Shown: positions 8,003 through 16,832, numbered from the stretch's first letter. The stretch is DNA of 64,000 nt from Rhizobium sp. Q54 (GCA_943328505.2 CALQAH020000002.1:1-64000), one strand, 5' to 3'. Numbers and translations: made by a program. The notes: generated from the sequence alone by a model not told the origin.

Positions 8003-9025
8003 TTATAACTTCCTAGTCGAATCTCGTTGTCTTAATTCTGTTTTAATGATAGTTGTTTTAAAAGCCAAATCTTCTTCTTTGCTTTCTAATTTATCTATCA
8101 ACATTTGGGCGGCAACTTCTCCAATTTCTGGTCCATGTTGACTCACCGTGGATAAACTAGGCGTCATTCTGCGCGACCAAACTCCATCTGCAAAACCTAT
8201 TACAGAAAGTTCTTCTGGTATTTTAAGTCCTTTTTTAATTCCCAATTTTATGGCAGAAACTGCAGCATGTTCATCAAGAGCAAAAACAGCATCTACGTTG
8301 TTTTTATCAAAGAAATTTTTTGTTTTAGCATCAAAATCTTCATTGTTTTCGGTTAAAATAATTAAGTTTTTATCGATTTCAATTCCCTTGCTTTCGATAG
8401 CTTTATAAAATCCTTTGGCTCTTAATTTTCCAACGCTTAAATTATCAATGGTAGAAAATAAAGCAATTCTTCTACAGCCTGTTTTTATCAAATGTTCTGT
8501 AGCGTTTACTGCCGATTCAAAATCATCCACAATTACTTTATCACAATTCACCTCATCCGAAATCCTATCAAACATCACTATTGGTGTCCCTTCATTGATG
8601 ATGGAATTAAAGTGTCCAAACTTTTCCAACTTCTGAGATTCTTCAGAAATGGAAAGTATAAAACCATCAATTGTTCCGTTGCTCAACATTTCTAAAGCAT
8701 TAATTTCTTTTTCAATGGATTCATTCGAAATACATGTAATGATATTATATCCCTTTTCATCGGCTACTTTTTCAATGCCTGTGAAAACTTTAGCAAAAAA
8801 GGAATTTAAAATATTTGGGATGATTACGCCTATTGTTTTGGTTCTTCTATTTTTTAAACTTAAGCCAATCACATTAGGCTTATAATTTTTAAGCTTTGCG
8901 TATTCTTTGACCCGTTGTTTTGTTGGTTCGCTAATTTCCGGACTTCCGTTCAAGGCTTTAGAAACAGTAGATATCGAAACCCCTAATTCCTTTGCAATTT
9001 CTTTTAATGTAGCTTTTGATTTCAT
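8003..9025 (-). CDS. LacI family transcriptional regulator
   Basis: 340 residues. The first 50 residues form the LacI-type helix-turn-helix and hinge helix (TLKEIAKELGVSISTVSKALNG, then KNYKPN). The rest is a periplasmic-binding-protein-like effector domain (TKTIGVIIPNILNSFF through SVIGFADGVWSRRMTPSLSTV). The family binds operators as a dimer and responds to a sugar or purine ligand. No carbohydrate operon lies next to it, so it may act at a distance. The 235 bases between it and the PfkB gene hold the kinase promoter and nothing else I can name. Confidence 0.92.
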   Translation of the reverse strand: MKSKATLKEIAKELGVSISTVSKALNGSPEISEPTKQRVKEYAKLKNYKPNVIGLSLKNRRTKTIGVIIPNILNSFFAKVFTGIEKVADEKGYNIITCISNESIEKEINALEMLSNGTIDGFILSISEESQKLEKFGHFNSIINEGTPIVMFDRISDEVNCDKVIVDDFESAVNATEHLIKTGCRRIALFSTIDNLSVGKLRAKGFYKAIESKGIEIDKNLIILTENNEDFDAKTKNFFDKNNVDAVFALDEHAAVSAIKLGIKKGLKIPEELSVIGFADGVWSRRMTPSLSTVSQHGPEIGEVAAQMLIDKLESKEEDLAFKTTIIKTELRQRDSTRKL

Positions 9026-9175
9026 TTTGAATGTGTAAAATGTAAAAATAACAAAATATTCGTATAATTCTGAACTTGAATTAGATTCTCGAGATACTTG
9101 ATTTTTAATTCTTAAATTTACAAAGAAATTTTATTGCTTATTTAAAATTTTAAAATTGTGCTAAAAAAAGTTGCT

Positions 9176-9577
9176 ATGAGAAAAATTGAACATATTGGAA
9201 TTGCCGTAAAAAATTTAAACGAATCCAATTTACTTTTTGAAAAATTGTTCGGAAATCCAGCCTACAAGCAAGAAGAAGTAGTGAGTGAAGGAGTAAAAAC
9301 TTCTTTTTTCATGAACGGACCCAACAAAATAGAACTTCTTGAAGCAACAAACCCTGATAGTCCAATTGCAAAATTCTTAGAGAAAAAAGGCGAAGGCATT
9401 CATCACATTGCTTTTGACGTCGAAGATATTGTAAGTGAGATGGAACGTTTAAAAAAGGAAGGATTCATTGTTTTAAATGAAACCCCAAAAAAAGGAGCCG
9501 ATAACAAACTTGTAGCTTTTTTACACCCAAAAGGAACCAATGGCGTTTTGATTGAGCTTTGTCAAGAAATACGCTAA
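9176..9577 (+). CDS. mce: Methylmalonyl-CoA epimerase
   Basis: 133 residues from the ATG at 9176 (MRKIEHIGIAVKNL). An in-frame GTG at 9158 is possible but would add six residues not usual in the family. The protein is a vicinal-oxygen-chelate fold enzyme with two beta-alpha-beta modules. Metal-ligand regions are EHIGIAV, GIHHIAFDV and the C-terminal LIELCQE. It interconverts R- and S-methylmalonyl-CoA in propionate and branched-chain metabolism. It ends 50 bases before the tRNA gene and marks the last core gene before the islands. Confidence 0.9.
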   Translation: MRKIEHIGIAVKNLNESNLLFEKLFGNPAYKQEEVVSEGVKTSFFMNGPNKIELLEATNPDSPIAKFLEKKGEGIHHIAFDVEDIVSEMERLKKEGFIVLNETPKKGADNKLVAFLHPKGTNGVLIELCQEIR

Positions 9578-9627
9578 AAATAGTTGCGAAAATTCAAAAA
9601 TAGTAGTAATATTGCAACCTCTTAACC

Positions 9628-9704
9628 GGTCCTATAGCTCAGTTGGTTAGAGCACCTGACTCATAATCAGGTGGTCCTTGGTTCGAGCCCAAGTGGGACC
9701 ACCA
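9628..9704 (+). tRNA. tRNA with anticodon CAU (elongator Met, or Ile2 if lysidine-modified)
   Basis: Cloverleaf by eye: acceptor GGTCCTA pairs with TGGGACC, anticodon stem CCTGA/TCAGG with loop CTCATAA (anticodon CAT), T arm around GGTTCGAGCC, discriminator A and encoded CCA. The first pair is G-C, so it is not the initiator. A candidate promoter is TTG, 20 bases, TAATATTG just upstream. The 3' end is the attachment site of the first island, and the integration restores the full tRNA. Confidence 0.95.
9659..9702 (+). repeat. Attachment site att1 (44-base tRNA 3' segment)
   Basis: Bases from the anticodon stem to the CCA end are repeated exactly at 32116-32159, and the last 14 are repeated at 45787-45800. 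These are direct repeats with the arrangement expected of site-specific integration into a tRNA gene. Confidence 0.93.
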
Positions 9705-9746
9705 ACATTATCAAGCCTTTACATATTGTAGAGGCTTTTTTGTTGG
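9703..9746 (+). terminator. Terminator supplied to the tRNA by island 1
   Basis: AAGCCT (9713-9718) pairs with AGGCTT (9732-9737) inside an outer CCAACA/TGTTGG stem, followed by T. It starts immediately after the CCA and so replaces the native tRNA terminator, which now lies beyond 45800. Confidence 0.8.
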
Positions 9747-9752
9747 CTCTAA

Positions 9753-9773
9753 GTGTACTTGTTGAGTGTACTT
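9753..9773 (+). promoter_or_regulatory. Candidate integrase arm sites, left end of island 1
   Basis: GTGTACTT occurs twice (9753-9760 and 9766-9773). The 12-mer TTGAGTGTACTT (9762-9773) recurs with one mismatch at 32013-32024, near the other end of the island. Function as arm-type integrase or excisionase sites is inferred. Confidence 0.45.
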
Positions 9774-9806
9774 AGTTAAATTAAACCACCACTTATGCTA
9801 AAACAA

Positions 9807-9831
9807 AAACCCTATCTTTCGAATAGGGTTT
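9807..9831 (-). terminator. Terminator of the island 1 integrase
   Basis: AAACCCTAT pairs with ATAGGGTTT. On the minus strand the hairpin is followed by TTTTTGTTTT. It lies 21 bases after the integrase stop codon. Confidence 0.8.
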
Positions 9832-9852
9832 AATGTTCCAATATAAGTGTTT

Positions 9853-11142
9853 TTACTTCGTTTCAACTCTTGGGTTAAACAATCTAAAACCTTTCTCTTT
9901 TACTGCTTTTGCGATTTGAGTTTTGACCATATAATTTTTTTGTATAACGCTTTTTGTCTTTTGGTAGCCTAAAGACTCAACAAGTCCTGTTTGAGTTTCT
10001 ATCTTTGTTAAAAACGATTTTCTAAGGTGTTTTAAGCCAACCTTAGCGGTAACTCCTGACTTGTCTCTATAGAACTTGAAAGAGTGAGACAATAGCTTAG
10101 CCATTGAATCTCTACTAATATCTTCATCTGGACCAATCAAATATCTATCTTCACCCAAATGGTTTTTATAGTCTAACCTATTGAGTAAATCTTCCAACTC
10201 TGGAGAATAAGGTATCGGCACAATCTTTGTTGGTTTCGATTGGTCATAGTTATGTGTTTTTTCATATTTCAAATCAACACCCAATACATAATCTAATTCC
10301 CCGTTTTCATCCAATACAATATCCGAATACTTGATTGAAATTGCTTCGGTATTCCTCATTCCTGAATATGCTATTATTTCAAAAGCTTCTTTTACGTATG
10401 GGCGATACATTTTTTTTCTAACACCATTTTTATAGGTATGTATAGAATTATTTTCATCGGAGCAACTATGAAGGATTTTATCAAAATCAGAATCAGCAAT
10501 ATTAATTGGATTTGGCGATTCACTTTTTAATCTAGCTGAGGCCATTGGATTAAAAATTTCATAGCCTTTGAGCACAGTCAAAAACTTATAAAAACCTTTA
10601 TTTGCTGTAATGTTGTGATTATAAGTTGAAATGCTTTTACATTTTTTATATAACTCTTCAAAATAACTATTGACCAAGTTTTTATCCACTTTGTAAATCG
10701 AAAGTTCTTCTTTACTATTTTTTTGCAGATAGTCTTTTAATTTACATACATAGCCAATAGTATCTCTAATGTATTCACGCCTTCTTAACTTTCTTTCAAA
10801 AAAAGGCACGTCCACATTCTCCAACCAATCACTATACATCATAATGCATTCAGTAAACAATTCGGGTTTAATCTCAACTGTTGGCGTTGGAGTTATAAAT
10901 TTAATAGGGTTTGACAATTCTTTTTTGAATTCCAGCAATTCTTTGATTGCTTCATCAAAGTCCAACGACTTTAAATCCCTTGTTTTGCGATTTCCATTCG
11001 CTTTGATTACCGCTTTGTACTTCTGACGTTCCAACGGATGATTACAGCCTTTGTAAGGCGTTTGCGACACCTCAATGTGTCTGCTACACTTCTTGCAAAC
11101 TATGTGCAAGCCTGTGAATTTTTTATATTTAAGTATTTTCAT
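9853..11142 (-). CDS. Tyrosine recombinase (integrase) of island 1
   Basis: 429 residues. The N-terminus carries a small zinc-ribbon-like segment (CKKCSRHIEV, then GCNHPLER) and an arm-binding-like region with LKSLDFDEAIKEL. The middle is a SAM-like core-binding domain. The catalytic domain shows Arg in YSGMRNTEAI, His and Arg in GLKHLRKSF, and a C-terminal Tyr in IQKNYMV. It catalyses integration and, with a helper, excision at the tRNA 3' end. It lies right beside att1 and is followed upstream by a small HTH gene and a replication-like gene on the same strand. It is not related closely by eye to the island 2 integrase. Confidence 0.92.
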   Translation of the reverse strand: MKILKYKKFTGLHIVCKKCSRHIEVSQTPYKGCNHPLERQKYKAVIKANGNRKTRDLKSLDFDEAIKELLEFKKELSNPIKFITPTPTVEIKPELFTECIMMYSDWLENVDVPFFERKLRRREYIRDTIGYVCKLKDYLQKNSKEELSIYKVDKNLVNSYFEELYKKCKSISTYNHNITANKGFYKFLTVLKGYEIFNPMASARLKSESPNPINIADSDFDKILHSCSDENNSIHTYKNGVRKKMYRPYVKEAFEIIAYSGMRNTEAISIKYSDIVLDENGELDYVLGVDLKYEKTHNYDQSKPTKIVPIPYSPELEDLLNRLDYKNHLGEDRYLIGPDEDISRDSMAKLLSHSFKFYRDKSGVTAKVGLKHLRKSFLTKIETQTGLVESLGYQKTKSVIQKNYMVKTQIAKAVKEKGFRLFNPRVETK

Positions 11143-11170
11143 ATATAACTTATTTTAATGCGAGTGTAAT

Positions 11171-11521
11171 TTATTTTGGTGACCCACCAAATAGTTTTTT
11201 AGACAAATTTCCTTTTGGGATGTACCCAGTTTGAGTTTTGCTTGCATTGGCATTCAAATCCAATATTTTATACAACTCTCCTTTATTATATGCCTCATAA
11301 TATTGCATCCAAACATCACCGTGTTTTTGTTTTAAATACTTTATCAGAGGCATATTATAGGTTAATTCAAATTCTGCTTTCATAACAAACTCACCTGTTG
11401 AATCTTTGTAAACATGTAAATAGTTTTTACCACACCAATTACGAATAGTTCTCTTATCCTTCCTGTTTATAAAGGAGGATATATCGCTGAGATACATTCT
11501 ATTTATTGGTGTTGAGAGCAT
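11171..11521 (-). CDS. Small HTH protein, candidate excisionase
   Basis: 116 residues. Residues 9-50 (MYLSDISSFINRKDKRTIRNW to about VYKDSTGEFVMK) fit the MerR/excisionase-like winged helix pattern: a helix, a turn, TIRNWC as recognition helix, then a wing with Lys, Gly and Val. The C-terminus is Lys- and Gly-rich. It lies between the integrase and the 878-residue protein, with 28 bases to the integrase start and 9 bases from the upstream gene, so the three form an operon. The position suggests control of excision direction; this is inference. Confidence 0.6.
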   Translation of the reverse strand: MLSTPINRMYLSDISSFINRKDKRTIRNWCGKNYLHVYKDSTGEFVMKAEFELTYNMPLIKYLKQKHGDVWMQYYEAYNKGELYKILDLNANASKTQTGYIPKGNLSKKLFGGSPK

Positions 11522-11530
11522 TTTTTCTTT

Positions 11531-14167
11531 TTAAATTACTTTAATATCGAATTCATATTCTCCTATTACAGGAGTTAAATTCTGAAATTCAGGTGTATTG
11601 TATATAATGATTGCATCATGCAACCTAACAGCGGTGTAATCTAACCTGTTGATATATTTAAAATCCTCAATAAGATTATCCTCCATTTTGGTCATGGTTT
11701 TGTAAAAACTGCCTTTTTCAGCAAGCGTTAACTCAATTATTTTAGACACTTGGTCTTTGGTGTAGCCACAAACCTTGAAAAATATCTTGGCATCATGTAC
11801 GGACCTCTTGTTATCATTGAGCATCATGTTGAACCATATTTTAGCTTCACTTCTTTCAATTTTGTATTTCTTTTCCAAATTGCTGTAAACATCTTGTGCT
11901 ATATTGCTTCCAACTAGAGTATCTAAAAAGGATGCAAATGCACTTTTGATGTCGCATTGAATCAGTTGATAAGGGGTGTAACCTCTAAGCTGCCTTGTTG
12001 TTTTGGTAGCTGTGTTGAACACTCTGTTGTCAATACTGGTTGTTTTGAAACCGAACATGTGACCAGCACAAGACAAAGAAAGTAGGGACAGAATATAGTA
12101 TTTATAGCGTTCCACTTGTTTTTCTATTGAATACGTATTCATCTTTACCGTATTTCTAATACCATGCTTACAAGCCAACAAAGAATTCTTAATTCTCTCG
12201 GCTTTATCCATAATTTGGTTAACATCTGACTGCGAATAACCTTCTAGTTTTGATAATTGTTTGACGATGTCTCTGTTCGTGTTGTTGAATACTCTTTTAC
12301 CAATTAGCGATTTTGAATATTCCTTGGTCAGTTTATCCAAAGCTTCTTTATTGTCATTTTCAATCAATGCCTTGACATCCTGATTTGATTCCGTTGATAG
12401 TGATTTGATGTAATCGTTTAAAATACATTCGCTAACCACGCTAAATCCATGAACAATTCTGTTGGTTTCTTCGCTATACTGACCGTTTTCAATCATCTGT
12501 ATAACATATAAGCTGTTGATGATTTGTTTTGCTTTGAAATAAATGTTACTCCAGTCATGCGTAAATATCAATCCAGGCATTATAATTTCATCTTCTTTCA
12601 ATGGGCATAACGCACCATTTTTTATTGCAATATCCATTTGCGTTTTGGAAACCCTGAACTTGGTTATTTTATCCATTTCACTCATTTTATCAGGATTGGC
12701 AAGGTCATTTACATCAATGAATGTTTTAGCAGTACTCAAAAGTCTTTCGTATCGGTCCGCTCTTGCATTGAGCAGATACTCTGATTGCGTTTCTACCGCC
12801 ATATAAGCTGTTGCCCATAACAACAAATCTTTTTTTCCGAAGCCATTAAAATTGTTGTCATCGCCTTTGATATTGCTGTAAACCTTTTCTAGTTCTTTCT
12901 TGATGATATAAACATCTTGGTCCTCTTGGTTGATTAGGTTTCGATATTTGATTGGGAAGCTGACCGATGTTGCAACTACTGTTCCTTGAGCATCTTCATC
13001 ATTAACGGTAAATCCGTAATCGTTCAAAGAGTCTATTAGGTTGGCTTTTGGGTAGCTTAAAGCATGGTTTATTCCATTGATAACGGGCTGGATTTTCTTT
13101 AAGTGTCCTTTTTCAAAGTCAATTTGGTTAATTTGGCTCTCAAGCTGATTGATATTGATGTTATTGGAATTAGAACACATGTAAAATATTCGTGCATCTA
13201 GCACCTTCGCTCTTACTCTGCCATAGGATTGATTTACTTGGTTGACGTTATAGGCATCAACCATGGAGAATTCATCCATTATGATTCCGACACTTGCATC
13301 AAAGTCTAAATCAAAACCGATTTGGTATTTGGTTGATAATATGTATACATCAGCAGTTTCGTCAATTTTTGCTTTAACAATGTTATCATACTCTTCATAG
13401 GATTTTGTTTTAACTCCACTTGTTTTTACAGCAAGAGTATCACCAACAAGTATTTGGGTCTTGTAGCCTAGGTTGTCTTCGTTCAGGATGTTTTGAATCT
13501 TCTTTAAGTCGTTGGTGAACAGGACCACCTTGTTACCTTTATCGCAGTTTGATTTGATGAAGTTCCAATAGTTGTTCAGCGGTGAAATAGTTATCTTTTT
13601 CACCCTTTTTACCTCACGCTCTATCTTATAAATGTCCATGTCTTTTAGAATGTGCTTCGGCACATCTAAGTTTTTGTACGTTGGTGTTGCTGTTGAAAGG
13701 GTGAAATTACCCGTGTGCTCCATGAATAGGATGTCATAGAAAACAGTCATACTAGCTCGGTAATCGCTTTCAGCGTACACCTGTGATTCATCAACAAAGA
13801 ATGGTATTTGCATAATCTTGTCATACAAGGACTTATTGTTCTTTTTGACTTCAATGATTTGTTCAGGGGTTGTGTTTAACACAACATGGTTGCCACGTCT
13901 TAACTCACTTTCAAAATGATGCCATCTATCCTTTGAATTTTGATATATAAACATCTGATGAGATAATCTAACTTTTTCTTTACCCATTATCATCCCCGAA
14001 ATTGGGGAAATTATGATGATGGTTTGGTCTGTTATGTTTAAAACTGCAGTTGTTCCTCCGATACCTGTATCACCTTTGATAATTAATTTGTTATTGGTGA
14101 AGTCGGTTATTATGCCATTGGCATAAGTGTCATTGCTTACATGACTTTTTATTTTTATTATGTACAT
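11531..14167 (-). CDS. Helicase-like protein with degenerate Walker A and polymerase-like C-terminal motifs
   Basis: 878 residues. The N-terminal half resembles a superfamily 2 helicase: GDTGIGGTT at 32-40 in the Walker A position, where the invariant Lys is Gly38; VDES at 125-128 as a DEAD-type Walker B; STATPT as motif III; and NQSYGRVRA (G316, R317, R319) as motif VI. The C-terminal part has QCDIKSAFASFL (D739), then R772 and K776 in RSEAKIWF, and LHDAIII (H850, D851). In order and character these resemble motifs A, B and C of family A polymerases. That reading is tentative. It is the largest gene of island 1, encoded with the integrase and an HTH protein, and so is probably the island's replication or maintenance protein. 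Confidence 0.6.
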   Translation of the reverse strand: MYIIKIKSHVSNDTYANGIITDFTNNKLIIKGDTGIGGTTAVLNITDQTIIIISPISGMIMGKEKVRLSHQMFIYQNSKDRWHHFESELRRGNHVVLNTTPEQIIEVKKNNKSLYDKIMQIPFFVDESQVYAESDYRASMTVFYDILFMEHTGNFTLSTATPTYKNLDVPKHILKDMDIYKIEREVKRVKKITISPLNNYWNFIKSNCDKGNKVVLFTNDLKKIQNILNEDNLGYKTQILVGDTLAVKTSGVKTKSYEEYDNIVKAKIDETADVYILSTKYQIGFDLDFDASVGIIMDEFSMVDAYNVNQVNQSYGRVRAKVLDARIFYMCSNSNNININQLESQINQIDFEKGHLKKIQPVINGINHALSYPKANLIDSLNDYGFTVNDEDAQGTVVATSVSFPIKYRNLINQEDQDVYIIKKELEKVYSNIKGDDNNFNGFGKKDLLLWATAYMAVETQSEYLLNARADRYERLLSTAKTFIDVNDLANPDKMSEMDKITKFRVSKTQMDIAIKNGALCPLKEDEIIMPGLIFTHDWSNIYFKAKQIINSLYVIQMIENGQYSEETNRIVHGFSVVSECILNDYIKSLSTESNQDVKALIENDNKEALDKLTKEYSKSLIGKRVFNNTNRDIVKQLSKLEGYSQSDVNQIMDKAERIKNSLLACKHGIRNTVKMNTYSIEKQVERYKYYILSLLSLSCAGHMFGFKTTSIDNRVFNTATKTTRQLRGYTPYQLIQCDIKSAFASFLDTLVGSNIAQDVYSNLEKKYKIERSEAKIWFNMMLNDNKRSVHDAKIFFKVCGYTKDQVSKIIELTLAEKGSFYKTMTKMEDNLIEDFKYINRLDYTAVRLHDAIIIYNTPEFQNLTPVIGEYEFDIKVI

Positions 14168-14352
14168 CTAGTGTATGTTTTAATTAATACTTTTTTATAA
14201 AGCTTTAAAATCATTATGATTCTTTGAGATAATAAGAGGCACAAAGTCCTTTGCAATAGGCATAGCAATGCCTTAACAAAACAATAGAACCATGGTTTTG
14301 AGCATTAAAAATCAAAGAAATAATAATTTGGCTTGTGCGATTTGATGAATTG

Positions 14353-14483
14353 GTGATGCGTTATTTGCATCACATAAATTAATCTTATTTACACAATTGT
14401 GTTAGTAATCAATGTTTTATGATTAATTATAGTCTTGCCAGTTTTTGATATGTATCTAAAAAGAAAGGACAAAATGGCAAGAC
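14353..14483 (-). repeat. Structured element, copy A (inverted relative to copy B)
   Basis: Two palindromes are separated by a fixed AT-rich spacer. GTCTTGCCA (14432-14440) pairs with TGGCAAGAC (14475-14483), and GTGATGC pairs with GCATCAC (14353-14373). Read on the minus strand, the order and much of the sequence (CTTGCCATTTT, TCCTTTCTTTTTA, AAAA, TGGCAAGAC, then TGATGCAAAT, GCATCA) match copy B at 27854-27982 on the plus strand. It lies upstream of the helicase-like gene. The rest of 14168-14537 is AT-rich and shows no gene. Confidence 0.7.
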
Positions 14484-14537
14484 AGTTTTCAATGATAACA
14501 ATCATAAACCTGAATACAATTTTGATTTGATTCCACC

Positions 14538-14756
14538 TTATGGTGGTTCCAAATAACACATTAGATTTTCATTGTGTATTCCAATATTGGTTAAATACCA
14601 GACGCTATATTCTGTTCTAACCTTTAAATCTTTTAGATTCTCAATTGAACTTTGTACTTTTTTAAAAATCTCTTTTCCCATTTTTCTTTGGATTTTACCG
14701 TTAACAGTAGACAATAGATTTCTACCCCCACTAAAATGAGGTGATAAATATTTCAT
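14538..14756 (-). CDS. Hypothetical protein, 72 residues
   Basis: A short protein beginning MKYLSPHFSGGRNLLSTVNG, with a Lys-rich middle (KIQRKMGKEIFKKVQSSIENL) and ending LEPP. No family is recognised. The composition is protein-like and the frame lies on the same strand as the neighbouring island genes. A hairpin (14775-14798) precedes it, which separates it from the phage-type gene upstream. Confidence 0.5.
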   Translation of the reverse strand: MKYLSPHFSGGRNLLSTVNGKIQRKMGKEIFKKVQSSIENLKDLKVRTEYSVWYLTNIGIHNENLMCYLEPP

Positions 14757-14774
14757 TATTAATAATTTGATTTG

Positions 14775-14798
14775 CTCCTTTCCTGACTTGGAAAGGAG
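14775..14798 (-). terminator. Perfect hairpin between two island 1 genes
   Basis: CTCCTTTCC pairs with GGAAAGGAG around a six-base loop. It lies 42 bases after the stop of the DUF5131-type gene and 18 bases before the next start. There is no clear T tract on the minus strand, so it may be an attenuator or operator rather than a terminator. Confidence 0.45.
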
Positions 14799-14839
14799 TC
14801 AGATGCGAACTAGATAATTAACATCTACTTATTTTTGGA

Positions 14840-16162
14840 CTATGCCATAAGTCGGCTTTGTCTTCTATTTTTCTTTACTCCTTTTCTGAATTTCATGTGT
14901 TTCCAATTGAAATTAAAACTTTTATCTACTAAATTCACTTCAGGGGTATCGGCAATTATTTCTTGGGTAACGACATCAACCAACGATTTTTGCTTTTGTG
15001 CTTCTTTTAAAGCCCTCTTTTCGGCTAAATAAGTAGTTGATGGCTTAACATAAGCTTTAGCCAATTCAATCTCTTCTAGGGAAATCGATTCGTTTTCACT
15101 TTTCAAAATATACTCAATGAATGTTGTTCCATACAAGTAGGTTCTTTTACCATCAACAAGAAACGATATAATGGTATAACCATTGATTTGAGCGTTAATC
15201 GCTTTGTTTCTTTGACCGATTATTTTACCTGTTTCTCGGTCATATTTATAACCTTTTTCCAACGCCAACGCACATTTGGTGTTGTTGTTTGAAATTCTTT
15301 CTTCTTTGCTTAAAGTAGTTTTTAATGTAGTTTTCATGTTGTTGTTATTTATTAAAGTGTGGTATTTTGGAAATTCGAAAATCTTTAAATCGTCAGGAAT
15401 TGGTATAATCTTATCCACCTGTTTAAAGAAGAATGAAACCCCATTCTCTTTGCATTGGTCTCTTAGAACTCTGCCCCAGTCCGTGTTGAAAGGTCTTTTT
15501 ACACGACCTGATTCGCCACCGTTAATAATCCAATCAACTGTGTCAATAAGTCTCAAATCTGATTCTTTCATTTTGACAGTTAAGTCAATTTCATCTAACT
15601 GAGGTTCTACTGATAAAAATCGTTGACCATTTACCTTATAAAGTTGTGGAATCAAATCATTAGCAGTTTGTTGATTTACAACCGATGTTCCAAACATTAC
15701 ATTCTTTGGCGGATTAGTTTTCCATGACTCAGGAATGTATTTGTTAATATTTGATGGCCTCTTGGTCAAAAGTAAAAACATAAGGTTAGGACAATTTGGA
15801 ACCACCTCGTTAAAGAATCTATCCCTAAGTTGTCCTGTATTCCAGAACTCATCCTCATCTTTGACTAGAATTTTTGTATTTTCATCAAACATTCCTTTTG
15901 GTTTCTCGAAGATGTCCATCATGGAACCAACAAATACCCTGTGCATTTCACCAGCTTTTTCAGCATCACGTTGAAATTTATACACATCTTGAAACGATGA
16001 TTTAATCTTTCTACGGATAGAATTTCTACCCCATAATTTAAGCCCCCATCGTTCAGCCCAAATTTTTGCGTAACAGTTGAGACACCCTGAGTGTACTTCC
16101 ATACATCCCCACCACAAGTTAAGAGTGTGTTTTGTCCACTCAATCGAACTATTTTTTGCCAT
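14840..16162 (-). CDS. Phage Gp37/Gp68-like (DUF5131) protein with extra C-terminal domain
   Basis: 440 residues. Residues 1-255 match the Gp37/Gp68 family, known from phages and islands: SSIEWTKHTLNLWWGC, the Cys motif GCLNCYAKIWAERWG, VGSMMDIF, LLLTKRP, GTSVVNQQTANDLI, WIINGGESG and FFFKQV. The usual protein stops about there. The remaining 185 residues are an additional module with YDRETGKIIGQRN and GYTIISFLVDGKRTYLYG, which resembles the pre-HNH segment of phage regulatory or homing proteins, and a basic tail KKNRRQSR. The start overlaps a 53-codon gene by 14 bases. The biochemical role of the family is not established. Confidence 0.75.
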   Translation of the reverse strand: MAKNSSIEWTKHTLNLWWGCMEVHSGCLNCYAKIWAERWGLKLWGRNSIRRKIKSSFQDVYKFQRDAEKAGEMHRVFVGSMMDIFEKPKGMFDENTKILVKDEDEFWNTGQLRDRFFNEVVPNCPNLMFLLLTKRPSNINKYIPESWKTNPPKNVMFGTSVVNQQTANDLIPQLYKVNGQRFLSVEPQLDEIDLTVKMKESDLRLIDTVDWIINGGESGRVKRPFNTDWGRVLRDQCKENGVSFFFKQVDKIIPIPDDLKIFEFPKYHTLINNNNMKTTLKTTLSKEERISNNNTKCALALEKGYKYDRETGKIIGQRNKAINAQINGYTIISFLVDGKRTYLYGTTFIEYILKSENESISLEEIELAKAYVKPSTTYLAEKRALKEAQKQKSLVDVVTQEIIADTPEVNLVDKSFNFNWKHMKFRKGVKKNRRQSRLMA

Positions 16163-16310
16163 TTTTTCTAACTTTTAAATTGTTATTAATATTTTCTTTG
16201 GTCATTTGACCATTTGTAACGGTGCTGTTCACCATTACTTGAACTGGATTTCCATGTTTATCCAATTTGATTATAAAATGCGGACCCTCAGTCCATTTAA
16301 ATTTTTTCAT
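16149..16310 (-). CDS. Small protein, 53 residues, overlapping the DUF5131 gene
   Basis: Starts MKKFKWTEGPHFIIKLDKHG and ends KVRKNGKK. The middle (NPVQVMVNSTVTNGQ) reads like a beta-hairpin. Its stop lies 14 bases inside the next gene, a typical translational coupling. No family is recognised. Charged, compact and conserved-looking composition supports a real gene, but it is short. Confidence 0.5.
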   Translation of the reverse strand: MKKFKWTEGPHFIIKLDKHGNPVQVMVNSTVTNGQMTKENINNNLKVRKNGKK

Positions 16311-16407
16311 AATAAATTATTTTAAATTAAAGAATGATTCCCTGCTCCCCAATTTTGGTTGGAATTAAGTATTAGACAATATTTAATCTTAATAAAGGGA
16401 TAGGATA

Positions 16408-16701
16408 TTATGCTTTTTTCAGTGCTTTATTATTTTTTTTCCAAACAATTATTGAATTATAAAACTCTCGTAATGTTTCAGTGAATTGTTCTTTTGTTAA
16501 ATAACCACCATTCCCCAAAAATTGATGACGGGAGTTTGACTCAACAAACATTGAATAAGGTTTTGCGTTTGTTTTGAAGTTTAAAGTTGTAAACTCTTTA
16601 ATCTTTTCAAATTCTTCTTCGGTAACAACTAACAACTTTGCATGATTACCATTAATAGTTGGAACAACTATGCTAATAAATATTAATTTTGGACTTCTCA
16701 T
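16408..16701 (-). CDS. Hypothetical protein, 97 residues
   Basis: Begins MRSPKLIFISIVVPTINGNH. VTEEEFEKIKEFTTLNF reads as a helix; the rest includes HQFLGNGGYLTKEQFTETLREFY. No known family is recognised and there is no signal peptide. It is on the same strand as the rest of the left half of island 1. The 98 bases between it and the 53-residue gene hold no further gene. Confidence 0.55.
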   Translation of the reverse strand: MRSPKLIFISIVVPTINGNHAKLLVVTEEEFEKIKEFTTLNFKTNAKPYSMFVESNSRHQFLGNGGYLTKEQFTETLREFYNSIIVWKKNNKALKKA

Positions 16702-16832
16702 TTTTTTTATTTTGAAATTATTTTTCGATTTTTAAGTAATCATCCAATAAGCTAGTTTCTTTGATTAATAATCAAATAAATATTTAATTTGGAATTACTT
16801 TTTAAATGATAAATCATCCCGATTTTCATTTA

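Noticed and set aside
8148-8885. Plus-strand frames of 60-90 residues opposite the LacI gene
   Set aside because: They lie antisense to a well-supported regulator gene and show no domain pattern.
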